NCBI RefSeq assembly: GCF_001949145.1
Contig: NW_019091359.1
Location: 1,978,158-2,042,157 of the forward strand
Origin: Acanthaster planci
Taxonomy: Eukaryota; Echinodermata; Asteroidea; Valvatida; Acanthasteridae
Direction of reading: 5' to 3'
Length of the DNA: 64,000 nucleotides
Shown: one piece after another, positions 38,097 to 51,800 of the stretch
Numbering within the stretch: the stretch's first letter is position 1
Layout of the letters: the number at the start of each line of letters is the position of its first letter
Program-made: the position numbers and the translations under genes
Notes under the pieces: generated by a model
The model's input: only the letters and a program-made list of their open reading frames with translations
Databases searched by the model: none
What the model was told of the DNA's origin: nothing

Positions 38097-40479
38097 GTGG
38101 TCCATTACTCATTTTACAACTTGATTGTGCGATGATCATGACTGATGGGATGATCCTGAGAACTCCCACGCTAAATTGAAACGAGCAGCATAGGACAACA
38201 GGACAGCTGCTGCGGCCATTTTGTTAAAATGTGAAATTCCGAAAAACTTGTTTGCATCTAAAATGGACAAGAGTAAAAGTGTTGTAATTTGCTTTTAATG
38301 TACAGTTTTTTTCACTTTGGCGCACTGCACCTGTATTCAAATTACAAGCTCTTGTCTTTTACCCAGCTGCATAATTACTCAGAATCAACAGGAGCAATAA
38401 ACGACAATGAGTAGCTGGAGTGAACAACACTTTTCCTGGGCAGTGGGCCATGACAGTGCACGGCTGTCTTATGAACCATTCATGAGATCCAGCATTTAAA
38501 GTGCGTTCCCCCAATCAACCACTGGAACAGACTACTACAGCATGCATATTTCACCATATCTGGGGTGACATCATGTATTTCATTTGGTAGAAATAGTCTA
38601 CACCATTGATCTACATGTATGTTCAGAGCTACCACAAGGGCCACGGGGAGCAACTGTTCACTGTGACATCTCAGGCTACATCCGAATCTCTTGTCTAGAG
38701 CTAGGTCTTCGCTTCACTGGAAATGTGTGGAGATGCGCAGTCAATAGACCTAGCTGTAGCTCTGAAAGCCCGTTTCGGACACCGTCTCAGAAACCCTCTT
38801 CGAATCTCAAATTCTTCATTCTTTAAGCCTGTTACCCTGTGGCACAATCCTTGTCCAGGTATTACATGTACAAGTTCCAAGGGGCACCAAGCTATATCTG
38901 AAGCAGTAATGGCAGCAGTCATTGATGAGGTGCCATATTTAGTCTCGTTAATCCGAACGTGTAATTCCAAATTTAGAGAATTACTTTGAGTACTGTCCCT
39001 CATAGTTTAAAGTTGCCAAAGTTTCAGTAGGCTGTAAAACTCAGTTCTAAATGGGAGTATACTGGGATGAGTACCGGTAACAACATACTCGTATTCTTCT
39101 TGTGTAGGTTGTGACAAAGTGTATGCAGTTGAAATCCCTCATGCATTAAAATAAAAAAGAACTTTGCACTACATCAGTGGTGAGTGCGTTCAATTAACAC
39201 ACACTTTGGAGAATATGTTTTCCCAATTTGCCTCAACTCATCCTTCTGCTGGTCATGCTGAATGTGGCATTCACCTTTATACTTTGGCTGTTTTTGTCTC
39301 TTCTGAGTGGACGGTGAATTAAACAGTGTCTGTACTTTCTCTCTCTCTCATTCACATCGTTGATTCAACTAGCAGAGAACGCTTATTGCATCCATAAAAT
39401 GCAGTTGAATATAAGTAACCAGACCTGACAAATGCTGCCGACTGTACAATAACAAGTTTAGACGGATGCGCGTTGCAGTGGGTAATCGGGTAGTGCACTC
39501 GGCGCAATGGAACTTTGTCAAATAAAATGCCTGCGTTGGCAAATCAACAAAACTGCTCTGATAAGCTGACGCACAATTAATGAAAGTCAACGATGACTGT
39601 CGGCAGACGGGCATTGGAAATTCATAGCTTTCTCCGATGGGTTACATTGGGCAAAGCCAACAGACGACAACATTGACTTGTAGATAGGGAGAGCGGAGGT
39701 TAGGAAGCCCTTGTCCCAGTCCCAATTTATGTATTCAGTTCTCCAGTCATTGCCCCACAGCCGAAAAAACAACACAGCGCGGCCGCGATGCAAATGTTTT
39801 GTTGAGAAAACAGAGACAGTGTGTATTTAAGCAGGCTCATGTGACTGGCTTGTTTCCCTGGTGTGTTATGCCTGCAATATCACTGCTTTTCCCTGTTTGT
39901 TCAATGAGGCCAAAACAACATTATGATCGCAGACCCTTACTGCATGTTCCACAGTATGTCCTATTGTTTTGGCAGTATCTTTTTACCATTACGATGAGGT
40001 TTCTTTAATCAGCTGCTGCTCTTCAAGTAGTCGTGCATTTACTTCAGTTGATGCAAAGCTGATGTCAATTTCAAATGAATAGAGAGCCACGAGATGTAAC
40101 AAGCTTGACATCTAAAGTTTCATGGAGACCAAAAGCATCAACTTTGACAGCCAGTTAAAGCATCATAATGCGCATACACAGAAGGATTTGGTTTGGAGCG
40201 GTTCGTTTGGTGTACATTCACAGAAAATCTCAGTAGCAGTCAACTATAAATTTGAAAAGGTTTCAGAATTGTGATGTTTATTTGGCATAAAAAGCTGCTC
40301 CAGAAGTGTCTGGACAAGGGCCGAAATATTAATTGGAATAAATATCTGAATGTTAAACTCTCCCTAGTGACATTGTATGCATTAAATATGTTCCAGGGTT
40401 GTAATTTTCTCGTTTCTCTCTGAGGAACCATCCACTGCTTGACTGTCCCTTGGTAATTCTTGGAAACTCGCCACGAGCA

Positions 40480-40830
40480 CACTTTCGGTCGGCGGTCGTG
40501 CATCTTTCAGCCAGTTGCACACACTGTGCCCCATCTCCCCGATGTGTTTCCGACATGTGTCCTAATTAAACATGGATGGGCGCGTGTTGCCTGTTCTGGT
40601 TTAGCTCTTTTTAAAGAGCGGTATGGCTCGATGAACATCAGGTGTCTTTTGAGTCGTACCCTCTAGAGTTTTTTTTTTTGCCAGCCTCACCTGGATCAGG
40701 CTTGGTACTCTGTCCGTCCGCCGCAGGCACCGAATTCCACCTTTAGTTGAGGTTCGGACACATCTCTGGGACTGCGGCAATTCAGGTTCGATGACTCAGG
40801 CTGAGCGGGGTTTGTAATAATACCCAATTT
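40480..40830. promoter_or_regulatory. CpG-dense patch, candidate regulatory element
   Basis: About twenty CpGs fall in 350 bases here (for example TTTCGGTCGGCGGTCGTG and GTCCGTCCGCCGCAGG), against a CpG-poor background. An AP-1/MAF-like ATGACTCAG lies near 40,791. No open frame of note crosses the whole patch. It may be an unmethylated regulatory region or an old CpG-rich repeat. Confidence 0.25.
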
Positions 40831-42451
40831 GTATGTGAGATTTAGATGGATTTCACCACCAAAAATTGTGGTAATTTGAGTGAAATTAGCTGCACAGTGA
40901 TTGCTTGTCGATGTGTTGTAACATGTTCAAGTGTGACTCAGCAATTATAAAACAATGTTTGCCAGTTGGTTTATATTACTTTTACCCTGATGATATTAAA
41001 GTTCCACTCGAATTAAATCGGTTTAAAACGTTAACACTGTGTGTGTTTAAAATATTTGCCAGTAGTAAAGGTGTGATACACTTCTTGTGCAAGTGATGGT
41101 ATTTTTGTAATGGTTTTTAATATGATTTTAAGCTATATGAGGTCTGGTTTAGCCAAGTTGCCTGAAGCACATTAGTGTTTTAGTTAAGTGTTGTTGGTGA
41201 ACAAGCTAGCAATAGCTCATATTAAAAGATACGAGATTTAAACAATTTTTTTCTGTGATGCCTCTTTCCAGTGATTTGCGTCTGGGACAGAGTCATGTCC
41301 CTCATCATCTTACCCTCACACCATGTTACCCTTGCATCATGTTGATTCATTCTTTCCATATTTGAATATTCATGAGGGTGAGGACATGGCCAGAAATAGA
41401 CTGACCCTCTTGAGCAGCCAGTGGTTTTGACTCAACAGACACGGGCTCTCTCCAGCATGAGACGCAGGGATAACTTCTGAAGGAGGCATCCCCGAGGGCC
41501 AGTGGCCGCCCTGCATGCAGCTGGAATGCTGAAGACATTTCCACTCAAGGGGTAGCATAGTTAGAAATAAGCGTCACTCTCCTGAGACATCTCCTGTACA
41601 TGCACAGCATGCATCCTTGCATGCAGGAATGACAGAGGGACCGAGCCCTTTGTGGTTTTTAAACCCATATATGACAAGTGTAAAAAAACAAAAGAAAAAA
41701 AGAAATCAGAAAAAGCTAGACTTAGATGAGTCATTTTAGCAAAATGGGCATACATGTATTTGGACTTGGAAGCAGAAAGTGTCCCAGGAAAAATTGTGAG
41801 ATTCATCTGGCTTGTCCATCTTGGTCTTTTTCTTGAACCCTCGTCACACACATGTATGAAACCACCTGCCATGCAATATTTTTGCATGAAATCTCGGATC
41901 AGTGTTTCTGTATGTAATTCATGTTAATAAGACCTCTGATGTTATCTGAAGTGATACAATTAATACTGGCACATTCAAACAAATAGTAAGATGCATATTA
42001 CGTATCTGAGCATCCTCCTTATGCATACCTGACATAAGGAAAACAGGTTTTTTGGGTTTTTTTTTCTTGCCCCCAGTTATTTGTAAGCAGCCCCTCTACA
42101 AAAGTTGTCCTTGATCAACTGGGACATTGTTGTTGACAGTGTGAGAAATACTCACTGAGAGACATGTACGTGGAAAGTGAAGAAATGTGTTTCACCTTGT
42201 AGCCTGATGTTCATCGGACAAATGAAGTGAAAACTCTTAAAAGCTCTCAAGCACTCCGTGGATGCCCTTATCTTGGATTTGGTCTTCCTCCTACTTTGAT
42301 CTTTGCCTGTCTTATCAAGGTATATCTCTCCAAAGGGATAAAATACCTCACCAAGTTGTCATTAGGCAATGTCTGTATCTCTTGTCCAATCCAGCCAGGG
42401 CTCTGTCTTAGGAGACTCAACTTGAATGCCTCAGGAATTAGGCTCAGGAGA

Positions 42452-42465
42452 GTCGCCATGGCGAC
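42452..42465. promoter_or_regulatory. Palindromic RFX-type X-box
   Basis: GTCGCCATGGCGAC is a perfect palindrome that fits the RFX consensus GTNRCC-AT-GGYNAC. It sits just upstream of a short CpG-rich stretch (to about 42,570) containing GTCGCCGCCGTG. No gene start is recognisable beside it. Confidence 0.45.
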
Positions 42466-44537
42466 GATACAAAATGCATTGATATGAGATCAGTGTGGAA
42501 AGACGCAAGAAAGTGACAGCCCAGCGCGGCTCTTCCTCTCATCTGACCAGCCAGACTTTGTGTCGCCGCCGTGTCCCCTGTGCACAGGTAGTTTCACCAT
42601 CCTGGAAAACACTGTGAAAGGCTACATTTCCATTTTGTGTTTGTTCCAGGTGATTTGCTGATAGCTGAAGGCTTCATGATACTAATATGATCCCAAACAG
42701 ACTGGATGAAATTTTTTTATTAACTTTTCAGCAAGGGATCTGTGTTCTCAAGGCATAAGATATAACAGCTGTGGTAGGTTTCACTTGACTGTGAAACTTT
42801 GGACGTTAGTCCTTTTTGCTCTCCAAAAGCAGGTGAACCATGGCTTGTCCCATCGCCAATTATCCAAAATATTTTCAAAGGACCAATTTTGCAACTGAGA
42901 CTGCTCAGGGAAGAGGTTCCTCTCTCACAGTAAGCCCAACATGGAGCTAACAGGCTCTGTTACAAAAATTGCATCTTCAGTTTGGGATAGGAAATGCATT
43001 GAAGCCAGATGAGTGATCATGAGGGATCCATGAGGATTGGGTGGCTGCATCAAGCGCACTCGTTACCCTCACTGTAGTCTGTCTGTCGCCTCTGCATGCT
43101 CTTGTGCTGTGTCAGGTTTTTGGAATGAGGACTTAAAACAACTGCAGTCCACATGATCTTCACAACTTTTGTATGGGTGGAATCAGTCCTTGAAAAATGC
43201 AGCCATCTGTGACCAACTTTGAAAATAGTAACTGGCTAAGCTTTTGGGGATTTCAGGAATTGGAAAGTGATGGAAGGTGCTCCAATTTGTGGATTCTGTC
43301 AGTGGTGTAAAAGGGGTATACATTTTGAAGGGGGACATATAGGCACTTCATTTTGTGGAAGGGAACACTTGATGGATTTGGTCTTAGTTAAATCACTAAC
43401 CATGGTTTGATTAAAAACAAAATATTTTCTAATGAAAGTAGGATTTGGACTGTTTTTTTCTGTACTTGCACAATGTGTTGATCTGTGTAAGTAGGATTTT
43501 GGGAGATACCCCAATGCTCATGTTTCTTGGATAGTTCAGTTGAAGTAAATCTAACATAAAAACTGAAGCGTGTTACTACGGAAACTGGACTTTCATTGTA
43601 AACTTTTCTGTTACATTGCACATGTACATGTAGGTGACTGACCTTTGCTAAATAGTACTTAAGCTGTTTTGATTGTCATAAAATTCAAGTCTAATGTGTA
43701 TCAAGAAGTAAATGACGTGTTACATTTTATTACTGGTATAAGGCATGATGGTATTTGTCAAATGTAAAAAAGATCAAAACAAATACCAAGAGATGAGTTT
43801 GAAGTACAAGGCCTTAGGTGATATGTTTACTGAAAAGGAAACAGCAGAAAAAGTTTATTTCTTAAAAATAGACAATATCATATATTGGTGTAAAATTGCG
43901 GTGAATAGATAGAGCCACATGCAGCTGTAAGTTAGATTCATTTTAAATACAGTTAAAATTCAATCAGCAATAAATAAACATTGTAATTTAGTTCACTTGG
44001 TAAAATTCATTCATTTTGATTGGAAATTTGCATTTTTATTGGAAACTTTAATTTGAGTGGCAAAGGTATTTAATTTGATTGAAGGTAGAACTCATCATGC
44101 AAGCAGTGTAAAATTACAGTGAACTTTGTGTTTGTTCGGTATATTTTATTGGGTGATTCAGGCCTGCTGTCCCATCTACATGAGGTCAGAACGTTGGGAA
44201 AACACCAATAAAGTATTTATTGCTTTGTTCATCACTTGTGTAAGTGTGGAGAAGTGGATGAGCGGGTCTGAGTAACCGGCTCAAGTATTGACCGAAGAGG
44301 TGATTCACCTTAACGGGGTTGACCCTGGCTGCTTCTGGCCGATGGAGAGGGTGGGTTGGTACTCTCTTTCTTTCTCTGTCTGTGCTCTGGCTGAAGAAAT
44401 GACGGCAGCAATTCATCTTCAATCCTACAAATCTTAGGTTTTTGTTTTGTCTCAACTAAAACTTCTGTTTTGTGAGAATGGTGAGCTAGTTTTATTCAAC
44501 TGGAATAAAAATGTCAGCAAGACATCACTCACAAGCT

Positions 44538-44550
44538 TACTGAGTCAGTA
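44538..44550. promoter_or_regulatory. Palindromic AP-1-type site
   Basis: TACTGAGTCAGTA is a perfect 13-base palindrome around the TGAGTCA core bound by Fos/Jun-type bZIP dimers. It is a single site without visible partner motifs or a nearby promoter. Confidence 0.3.
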
Positions 44551-47396
44551 CTCGCACTCAAAGAAGTGCAGCAATGGTATTGGGGCGACCTTTTTAGAGC
44601 AAAGAATTATTTTCATCAGAACCAAGTTCTACAGTTAAAAGGACCATTCATTAACAACTGTTTATTAAGATCATTTGATGACAGATGTAACCTAAAGGTT
44701 GACATTATTAAGAAAGACCTTTTCAAAATAACCTTAAAAGTTTTCTCATGAGCTAAAGTTGGAACACACTGCAGAGTTTTTGTACTTTTTCATTTTGATT
44801 TGGAAATCTCAGTTTGTTTGCACTTCAAGTTTGCTCACGCTTAGTGACTCAATTGAACACTGCCTGCAATCTCTCCTTTGTCTTTGAAAAATATCAATTT
44901 GAAAACTCTGATTGTGGGTAGTAATCTGAGCATTTTTACAAAGAAGTGTGCCTAAAGTGTCTTGTAAATGTTCGCCAACCCCAATATTCAGTTTAATTCA
45001 ATTGTTCAATACAGTTGTGGCATTCATATCTAACCTTGGCTGTGTTTAACCTTTTTTCTGACACATATGTTTATTTGACGTCATAAACCTTCTTCCTCTC
45101 ATGGTCAGATTTAAGGCATACATCCTGTGTGACCCATTTTTCTGTCAGTGTGTCACTAGTGGATATTTTGGAATCATTTGTTCCTTAATCCATGGGCTCA
45201 GGTTGTCCACGTTCCATCAATTTTGGGCCTTCTAAAATGTTTTTCCTTCACACCAGCCAGAGTAAATATGACCTCTAAAATACAGGGCTGGGCCCCACTG
45301 GATAAGCATTACTACAGAAAACAAGGGATTAAGGGTCTTTATGGGTGTCCACCAGCCTGAAGCTGTCCAAGGCTGTCTGCCACCACTGACCAGATTTTGG
45401 TTTCCTTTTTGTGTGTGTGAAAAGACTACATGTAGATGTTCAACTTGCTAATTGTGATCCATTTTGCCTTGTTTGTTAAGCCTGATGTGTGTGTGCTGTA
45501 TTTACCAGACACCTGCTGAGAACAGCAGTAGCTGAATATAGTCATGAACTCTGTGGTCAGGGTGGCCCTGAAAAGCTCAACTTCAGGTCTGTCAGAACTT
45601 TAAGTGTCCCCAAGTTGTCTGAACTGATGGGTGCGAAGGGAGAACTAGCAATTTTTTTTATCTCAGCTTGCAGTGATCTTGGCTTGCAGGGATTGAGCCG
45701 GCTTTCTTACATGGATTAGAAAGGCATTGAACTACTGCAGTTAAAGGCATGGAAGATGGCTGATTATCTTGTGCTTATGTCACCCAGAATCCTTGATTTA
45801 TTTTTGTACCTACCTAAGGTCTGGAACAGATGCTCAGTTTAAAAACCCTTTTTCATGGTATTTGAGGTAGGAAAGGAGTTTGCCCCCCTCCCATTTCAGA
45901 CGTCAATACATACTTTGATCACACAGAAAACCTAACCAAGTATATTTTTTGTTGTACTGTCTGTTCTCCTATCAGAACATATCCCCAAGGGAATTACTTG
46001 TCATCTGTTCTGCATTAATCATATGTGCACGTATAGGTTTTTACACGAATATGTTGCTGTCAACTCTCTCTGATGCATCATTGAAGATGCCCTAAGGAAT
46101 CATCGGGAGCGAGACAGTTAAATGCTGAAACGTGAACACCATCATCAGTTGATACCCAAAGTCATAAAAGCAAACGGGGGTCTTTTTGAAAGAGAATTCT
46201 GCTTTGCCACATTGTCTTAGACTCTGTCAGGTTTTGCATTTCGGTCTTCCTCTTTTTGGTGTATTCTCTGAAGCCTTTTCACTTTTCTGGTTGTTCCCCT
46301 CTGAATCATGTGCAAAATTGTCTGAGATTGTAGAGGGAAGCCCTAACATGATCATTTCAAAAACTTTTAGACGTACCACTTCGGCTAGATGTAGTTACGT
46401 ATCATAATGTATATATTTTTTTTTAATGGAGAGGGGGTATTTTGTCTTATTCATAGTGTTGAAAGTTCAAAATGAGTCCTGTCTAGTTTTTTAACTTCAT
46501 TGTTTCAAAGGGCTTGTTTACTAGAAGTGGTTAATGTGATGTCAACATTAGATTTTAGGACAAGGACTAAGCGTCGTAAAGAATTGCTTTCTGGTATAGT
46601 TTATGATAGACTCCCCATAAAGATAGAATGGGACATGAGGTTAGGGTAGCCAAATCCAAGAACACTAGTTCATGTGTGCATGTTTTATTGTCCTATTACA
46701 TGCTTGGACATGTACTGTTGTTTGTGATAGTGCTCTAGACACACAGAGCTAGACAAAACAGGCCAAATTAACATTGCCTCCATTCAAGGTTCCTAGTTTC
46801 TTATTTGTCAGAATAATTATGAAAGTTCACAGCGTCCCAAATTTTTAAATCAGTTCCCCTTTATGGATTATTTGGTTCACTTGAAAGGATTTAACTGGCA
46901 AGATTTCCTATGAAGGATTTAGCATTCAGACCTAATGGTGCATATGATTGCTGCATGCATCGGAGATTATAGTTTGGTCTTAATTATGGCCAACACAGTT
47001 AGCAGCACACAAGTAACTGTAAGCAGACTGTGAGCAGCTCACGGTTGAGGGACAAAAGCAGAAGCTTGATTAAGGATTAACCACAATGTTTGAGGCATTA
47101 AATACCAGACCAGTAGTCAGCCTTTGCAATCCTGTCAATTCTGTTATGGTCAGTCTGGGGAGGCCTCTCGGAATCACTGCTCTATACATACCTTATAGAT
47201 ATTTACATGTTTACATGTACATGAACCTAAGTTATGTAAAGCTGGGTGAGTAATTGTGGATGAGCTATGCTCCCGCAAGTACATGGACACACGTTGAAAA
47301 GCTAACCATATTTCTTGGCATTCAGTAATTATTCACCTGAATATTCTTATCTAAACTAAACTCTACTCAAAAATAAATGACCAGTGGAAGTACATG

Positions 47397-48310
47397 TACT
47401 TAGTACTGGAACTTGGTACCAGNNNNNNNNNNNNNNNNNNNNNNNNNNNNNNNNNNNNNNNNNNNNNNNNNNNNNNNNNNNNNNNNNNNNNNNNNNNNNN
47501 NNNNNNNNNNNNNNNNNNNNNNNNNNNNNNNNNNNNNNNNNNNNNNNNNNNNNNNNNNNNNNNNNNNNNNNNNNNNNNNNNNNNNNNNNNNNNNNNNNNN
47601 NNNNNNNNNNNNNNNNNNNNNNNNNNNNNNNNNNNNNNNNNNNNNNNNNNNNNNNNNNNNNNNNNNNNNNNNNNNNNNNNNNNNNNNNNNNNNNNNNNNN
47701 NNNNNNNNNNNNNNNNNNNNNNNNNNNNNNNNNNNNNNNNNNNNNNNNNNNNNNNNNNNNNNNNNNNNNNNNNNNNNNNNNNNNNNNNNNNNNNNNNNNN
47801 NNNNNNNNNNNNNNNNNNNNNNNNNNNNNNNNNNNNNNNNNNNNNNNNNNNNNNNNNNNNNNNNNNNNNNNNNNNNNNNNNNNNNNNNNNNNNNNNNNNN
47901 NNNNNNNNNNNNNNNNNNNNNNNNNNNNNNNNNNNNNNNNNNNNNNNNNNNNNNNNNNNNNNNNNNNNNNNNNNNNNNNNNNNNNNNNNNNNNNNNNNNN
48001 NNNNNNNNNNNNNNNNNNNNNNNNNNNNNNNNNNNNNNNNNNNNNNNNNNNNNNNNNNNNNNNNNNNNNNNNNNNNNNNNNNNNNNNNNNNNNNNNNNNN
48101 NNNNNNNNNNNNNNNNNNNNNNNNNNNNNNNNNNNNNNNNNNNNNNNNNNNNNNNNNNNNNNNNNNNNNNNNNNNNNNNNNNNNNNNNNGATACTTGGTA
48201 CTGATACTCGGTACCAGTACTTGGCAACAGTACTTGGTACCAGTGCTAGGCACCAGTACTTGATACCAGTACTTGGTACTGATACTTGGTACCAGTAGTT
48301 GGTACTTGGT
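47397..48310. repeat. 13-bp minisatellite interrupted by assembly gap
   Basis: The consensus unit is TACTTGGTACCAG. Two units lie left of the gap (47,397-47,422) and about nine lie right of it (48,192-48,310), with variants such as TACTTGGTACTGA, TACTCGGTACCAG and TGCTAGGCACCAG. The unit contains the dyad GGTACC, and the unit junction makes a second dyad (AGTACT), so the array is close to self-complementary. That would explain why it failed to assemble. Since 13 is not a multiple of three, every 39 bases encode the same 13-residue period (YLVPVLGTSTWYQ) in all three forward frames, and none of the six frames has a stop in the consensus. There is no sign that it is translated. Confidence 0.95.
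47423..48189. other. Assembly gap (767 N)
   Basis: An unbroken run of N lies inside the 13-bp minisatellite. The same repeat is present on both sides, so the missing sequence is most likely more of the array. The N count may be only an estimate of its length. Confidence 1.
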
Positions 48311-48699
48311 TGGTTTCCTCCTGAAACATCTTCTAGGGATCCTAACTAAGAGGAAGTTTAAATTGATGTTTGATTATTGTTGTGTGAAGCCTTACTTCAA
48401 TTGGGTCAGGGGTTTGGCTACATTTTCCTCTTGCACCTTGTACTTTAATCACCATGTGAAGAATCCTTGCATGTATTTCTAAACTTATTCATTCTTTCCC
48501 TGTAGTAAACAATTTGTAACAAAAGGCCTGAAGTTTCAATGAATGCTTCATCTTATTAGTTGTAATGTGATCATGTTTTAAACAATGACCATTAGAATGT
48601 GGATGTTTTCATAGAATACATGTTATTTATGAATGCAGAAGGAACTAATGGATACAGAAGTGGGAAATATTCTAGAAATGCAGAATCTGAATAAAACTG

Positions 48700-48835
48700 T
48701 CGGGGTTCCCAGCCAACCTGGAAATCAGGGAAAACCTGAAAAATGACTTCCCCTTTTTCCAGTCAGGGAAAAGTCAGAGAATTTGAGAAAGGTCCCTCAA
48801 ATCAGGGAAAAATCAGGGAATTTGTTTGTCCATTG
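48700..48835 (+). repeat. Degenerate TCAGGGAAAA repeat
   Basis: The word TCAGGGAAAA recurs at short intervals (near 48,727, 48,763, 48,803 and 48,813), and a related AATCAGGGAATTT occurs twice, once here and once near 49,272 after a ~430 base interval. This looks like a dispersed low-complexity repeat, possibly two pieces of one element split by inserted sequence. Confidence 0.5.
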
Positions 48836-51800
48836 GTCAGACTTTCTTGCCTTGGTGTCCATACAAAACGTTGAATTCTCTGCATGATTGCATGGCTATG
48901 GCGGCTTTGTGGTATAGCGTAGTGTACCTGTACATGTACTTGTAAATGGCTCTTTTTCTTTGTATCAGTATACCCAGCAAGAAATGAGACCGAGGGGTAC
49001 CCCCCCAACATGTCCAATCCCTATACACATTCCAGACTATTGTTACTTAACACATCCCCCCAAGATATCTGAAAGGAATTCCCCAGATTCCTGCGAGACA
49101 ATGACCAACACAAAGCAGGGGGGGTTGTCTCCGTCTCATACCTTGCTGCATATGTGTATCAGTGTAGCTTTTGTGCACCTATAACCTTATAACCTGTAAC
49201 ATGAACACCTGTAGTGTACACTACCAGACTATAAAGCCAAAGTGATGATCCTGGAAGTTTTAACTTTCATCAGGAAAAAATCAGGGAATTTTGTTCTCAT
49301 TAAATGCGGGAAACCTGACTGTCCCGTGGGTTGTTCAGGGGGAAAAAACTGTGACAGACCTAATATTTGGAGACTTCTTTGGTACCCGCTGACTCACATC
49401 CAAGCTGTATCAAATGTTGCTGTCCATTCTTTTGAAGAGAGACAAGAGCTCTGGATACACTGCCCTAATTTCCCCCTCATTTGGCCAACATTTGCTCAGT
49501 GAGAACCCCCCTCTATTAGATTAAGGCTCTCTGAATTTCTACACACAGCGAGATTGAGTGTCAGATTAGGGCAAAAGACAGAAGACAGAACAGAGTGGCA
49601 TGGCAAAACATTATGGATTGTGCTATGCCAGTGCATTCACCTTGTCCATGTTACATGTGGATTCTTTTTATTTTGAAGGAGGGGATTTTAGTGCCTTCTT
49701 TTTACAGGGCTAAATTTCAGAGTGAGAAGGCTTTATCGCTGTGTTTTGAACCGTGCACTTTCAGGGTTCCAAGCTGGCTGGGTTTTAATCAGTAGCCAAT
49801 GTTTATTAGCACACGTTTGCGGCCACATTTGAAGGTTGTTCTCAATACAACTGTTTCATGCCATGTGTTCAGAATTTGTAGCCAAGGGTTGTAAATTTCT
49901 CCTTTTTTTTGGCAATTGTGGTGGATGACAGCTTGAACTCTGTTTAGGTTGACAATGGTAGTGAAATTGTGCATATGTGCTTAATTTGGTGTAGATGTTC
50001 AGACCAAGCCAATTATTCATGAAATAGGATGAAACTGTTGATACCTTTGGCAGTCCTTCATTTTAAGAAAATCCAGGAGAGCTATAAATCACTCTCCTCA
50101 AACTTTCAGAAGAGCAAATCGTTTCCTTAAAATAAACCAATCAAAAGAAGTGGAAAATGAGGTCAAACAGTTGTTTGTACCTTGGGGGTCTATGTTGTTT
50201 CACTTTCTCCAATGATTTATAATGTTCTTGGGGCAATTTTAAAAATTAATTTAGTTTTAGTTCAGTTAGAAACAGGTTTACGATACAAACATCATCTCAG
50301 TGCTTGTTTTTTTATTTGAACCACAATTGTTATATTTGTGAATTAAACATACACTATTTAGGCCTGACGAACTAACGTTACATGTAAGTTTCAACCTACA
50401 ATTCAACACAGTTGTATGTCAATGCACGTGTCCCTTTAATTTGAATGAAAGTGGAAGTGAACCTTTTTCATTCTGATTTGAGCATTGCTTTGAAAAAAAA
50501 TGAAGGGGTTTTGAAAGTTTAAACTGCACTTCAACTTCATTCAGTTGATGCAGACAGTAACAAACCCACCTCAATCAAAATGGAAAAATGTCCAACCAAC
50601 ACGTGTGCACGCACATGCCAACATCCAGTGTTTACGTATGATTATGGTCCGACAAACTGGGGGTTTCCTGCGCGAATTGAATGAGTGCACACACTGTACA
50701 TTTACATGTATATATGCATGTATGTCTGTAAAGAATATCGATACTGATTGGCTCTCTTGTCACTGAAAACCAATACTGACCAATAAAAACACATAACAGA
50801 TCGTACCATGTACAGCAAAACTGCATGTGCAAGCATATGTATAGTGTGCAGTGGGCATGCTACACAAGCGTGCAGGGCCAGCTGGCAGCGATGTTCGTAC
50901 AATAATTATAGGCCTACAAAATGTATGTATGAAAGTCGCGGCGGGGTAAATGTGAAATTGTAAGTTACAAATGAATTACAGTCCTTTTTTGATGATGTTA
51001 TCCACTGTGTTTGTCATATCGTTCATTATTTGTAAAGTGCCCTTACATTTCTTTAGGGGCGTGATTTTTACGCTCCTTAAGGAGTGTTGAGGAGCGCAGT
51101 AGGAGTGTCCGCACAATCGCCCTTCTGTAAAATGAAGGACTCCTTTGGGCAGTTTTATTCCAGAACCATCTTGTTTGGTTCTTGGATTTTCTTTTTTTTT
51201 TTGCTATTTGGAATTTGCTGACTTCAAGTAATATATGCAAGGGTTAGGGACTGTGTTTTTTTAGCATCCCATCAGTTGCACATAGAACATGTACATGTAT
51301 GTGAGCTTGGGAAAACTGAATGTCACATGCAAAGTAATGCATTAGAGAGCTGCATCTGGCTAAAGGCAGTATGATTCATTGTCAGGAATGAGATAAAATG
51401 TATTTGCCACAAATTTGCAAATATGCCAAGACTAATATCAGCCAAGACTGATGCGATTAAGGGAGTAATATCCTACAGGAATGCTGCTTGGAGACACCAT
51501 GTAGACATGTCTCATGTCTCACAACCCTTCACCTGTCCTGTCCTGCCTCTCTGGGATGACTCCTCAAAGCCATCGATTACCGACCACCTGCCCTCCCCAA
51601 GACTGCTCTCAGTAAGATCGAGCCAAGAAGGTTGTTGGGCCCAAGCAGGGTAGAGTGTGCGGGGACCGGATGTATTGATGTCTTGAAGGAAATTGTGTGT
51701 TTGGTAAACATCTTAGCATTTCTTTGGGCACTTTGAAGAGGGTAGACAGAGATGGAGAGAGAGGACAGGTTGGGAAGTACAATTCCAGGTGGTGCACTCC

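Larger units (their letters stand above)
35469..47396. other. Non-coding stretch with LINE relic and CpG-dense patches
   Basis: No confident gene. Contents worth naming are the LINE fragment (35.7-36.0 kb), an exon candidate (38,011-38,096), CpG-rich stretches (38,640-38,800, 39,410-39,790 and 40,480-40,830), a palindromic X-box at 42,452 and an AP-1 palindrome at 44,538. Elsewhere the sequence is AT-rich with short random frames. Confidence 0.45.

Noticed and set aside
47363-48298. Long frames of 263-304 codons across the gap.
   Set aside because: They are made almost entirely of N; the rest is the 13-bp minisatellite, which is open in all frames by construction.
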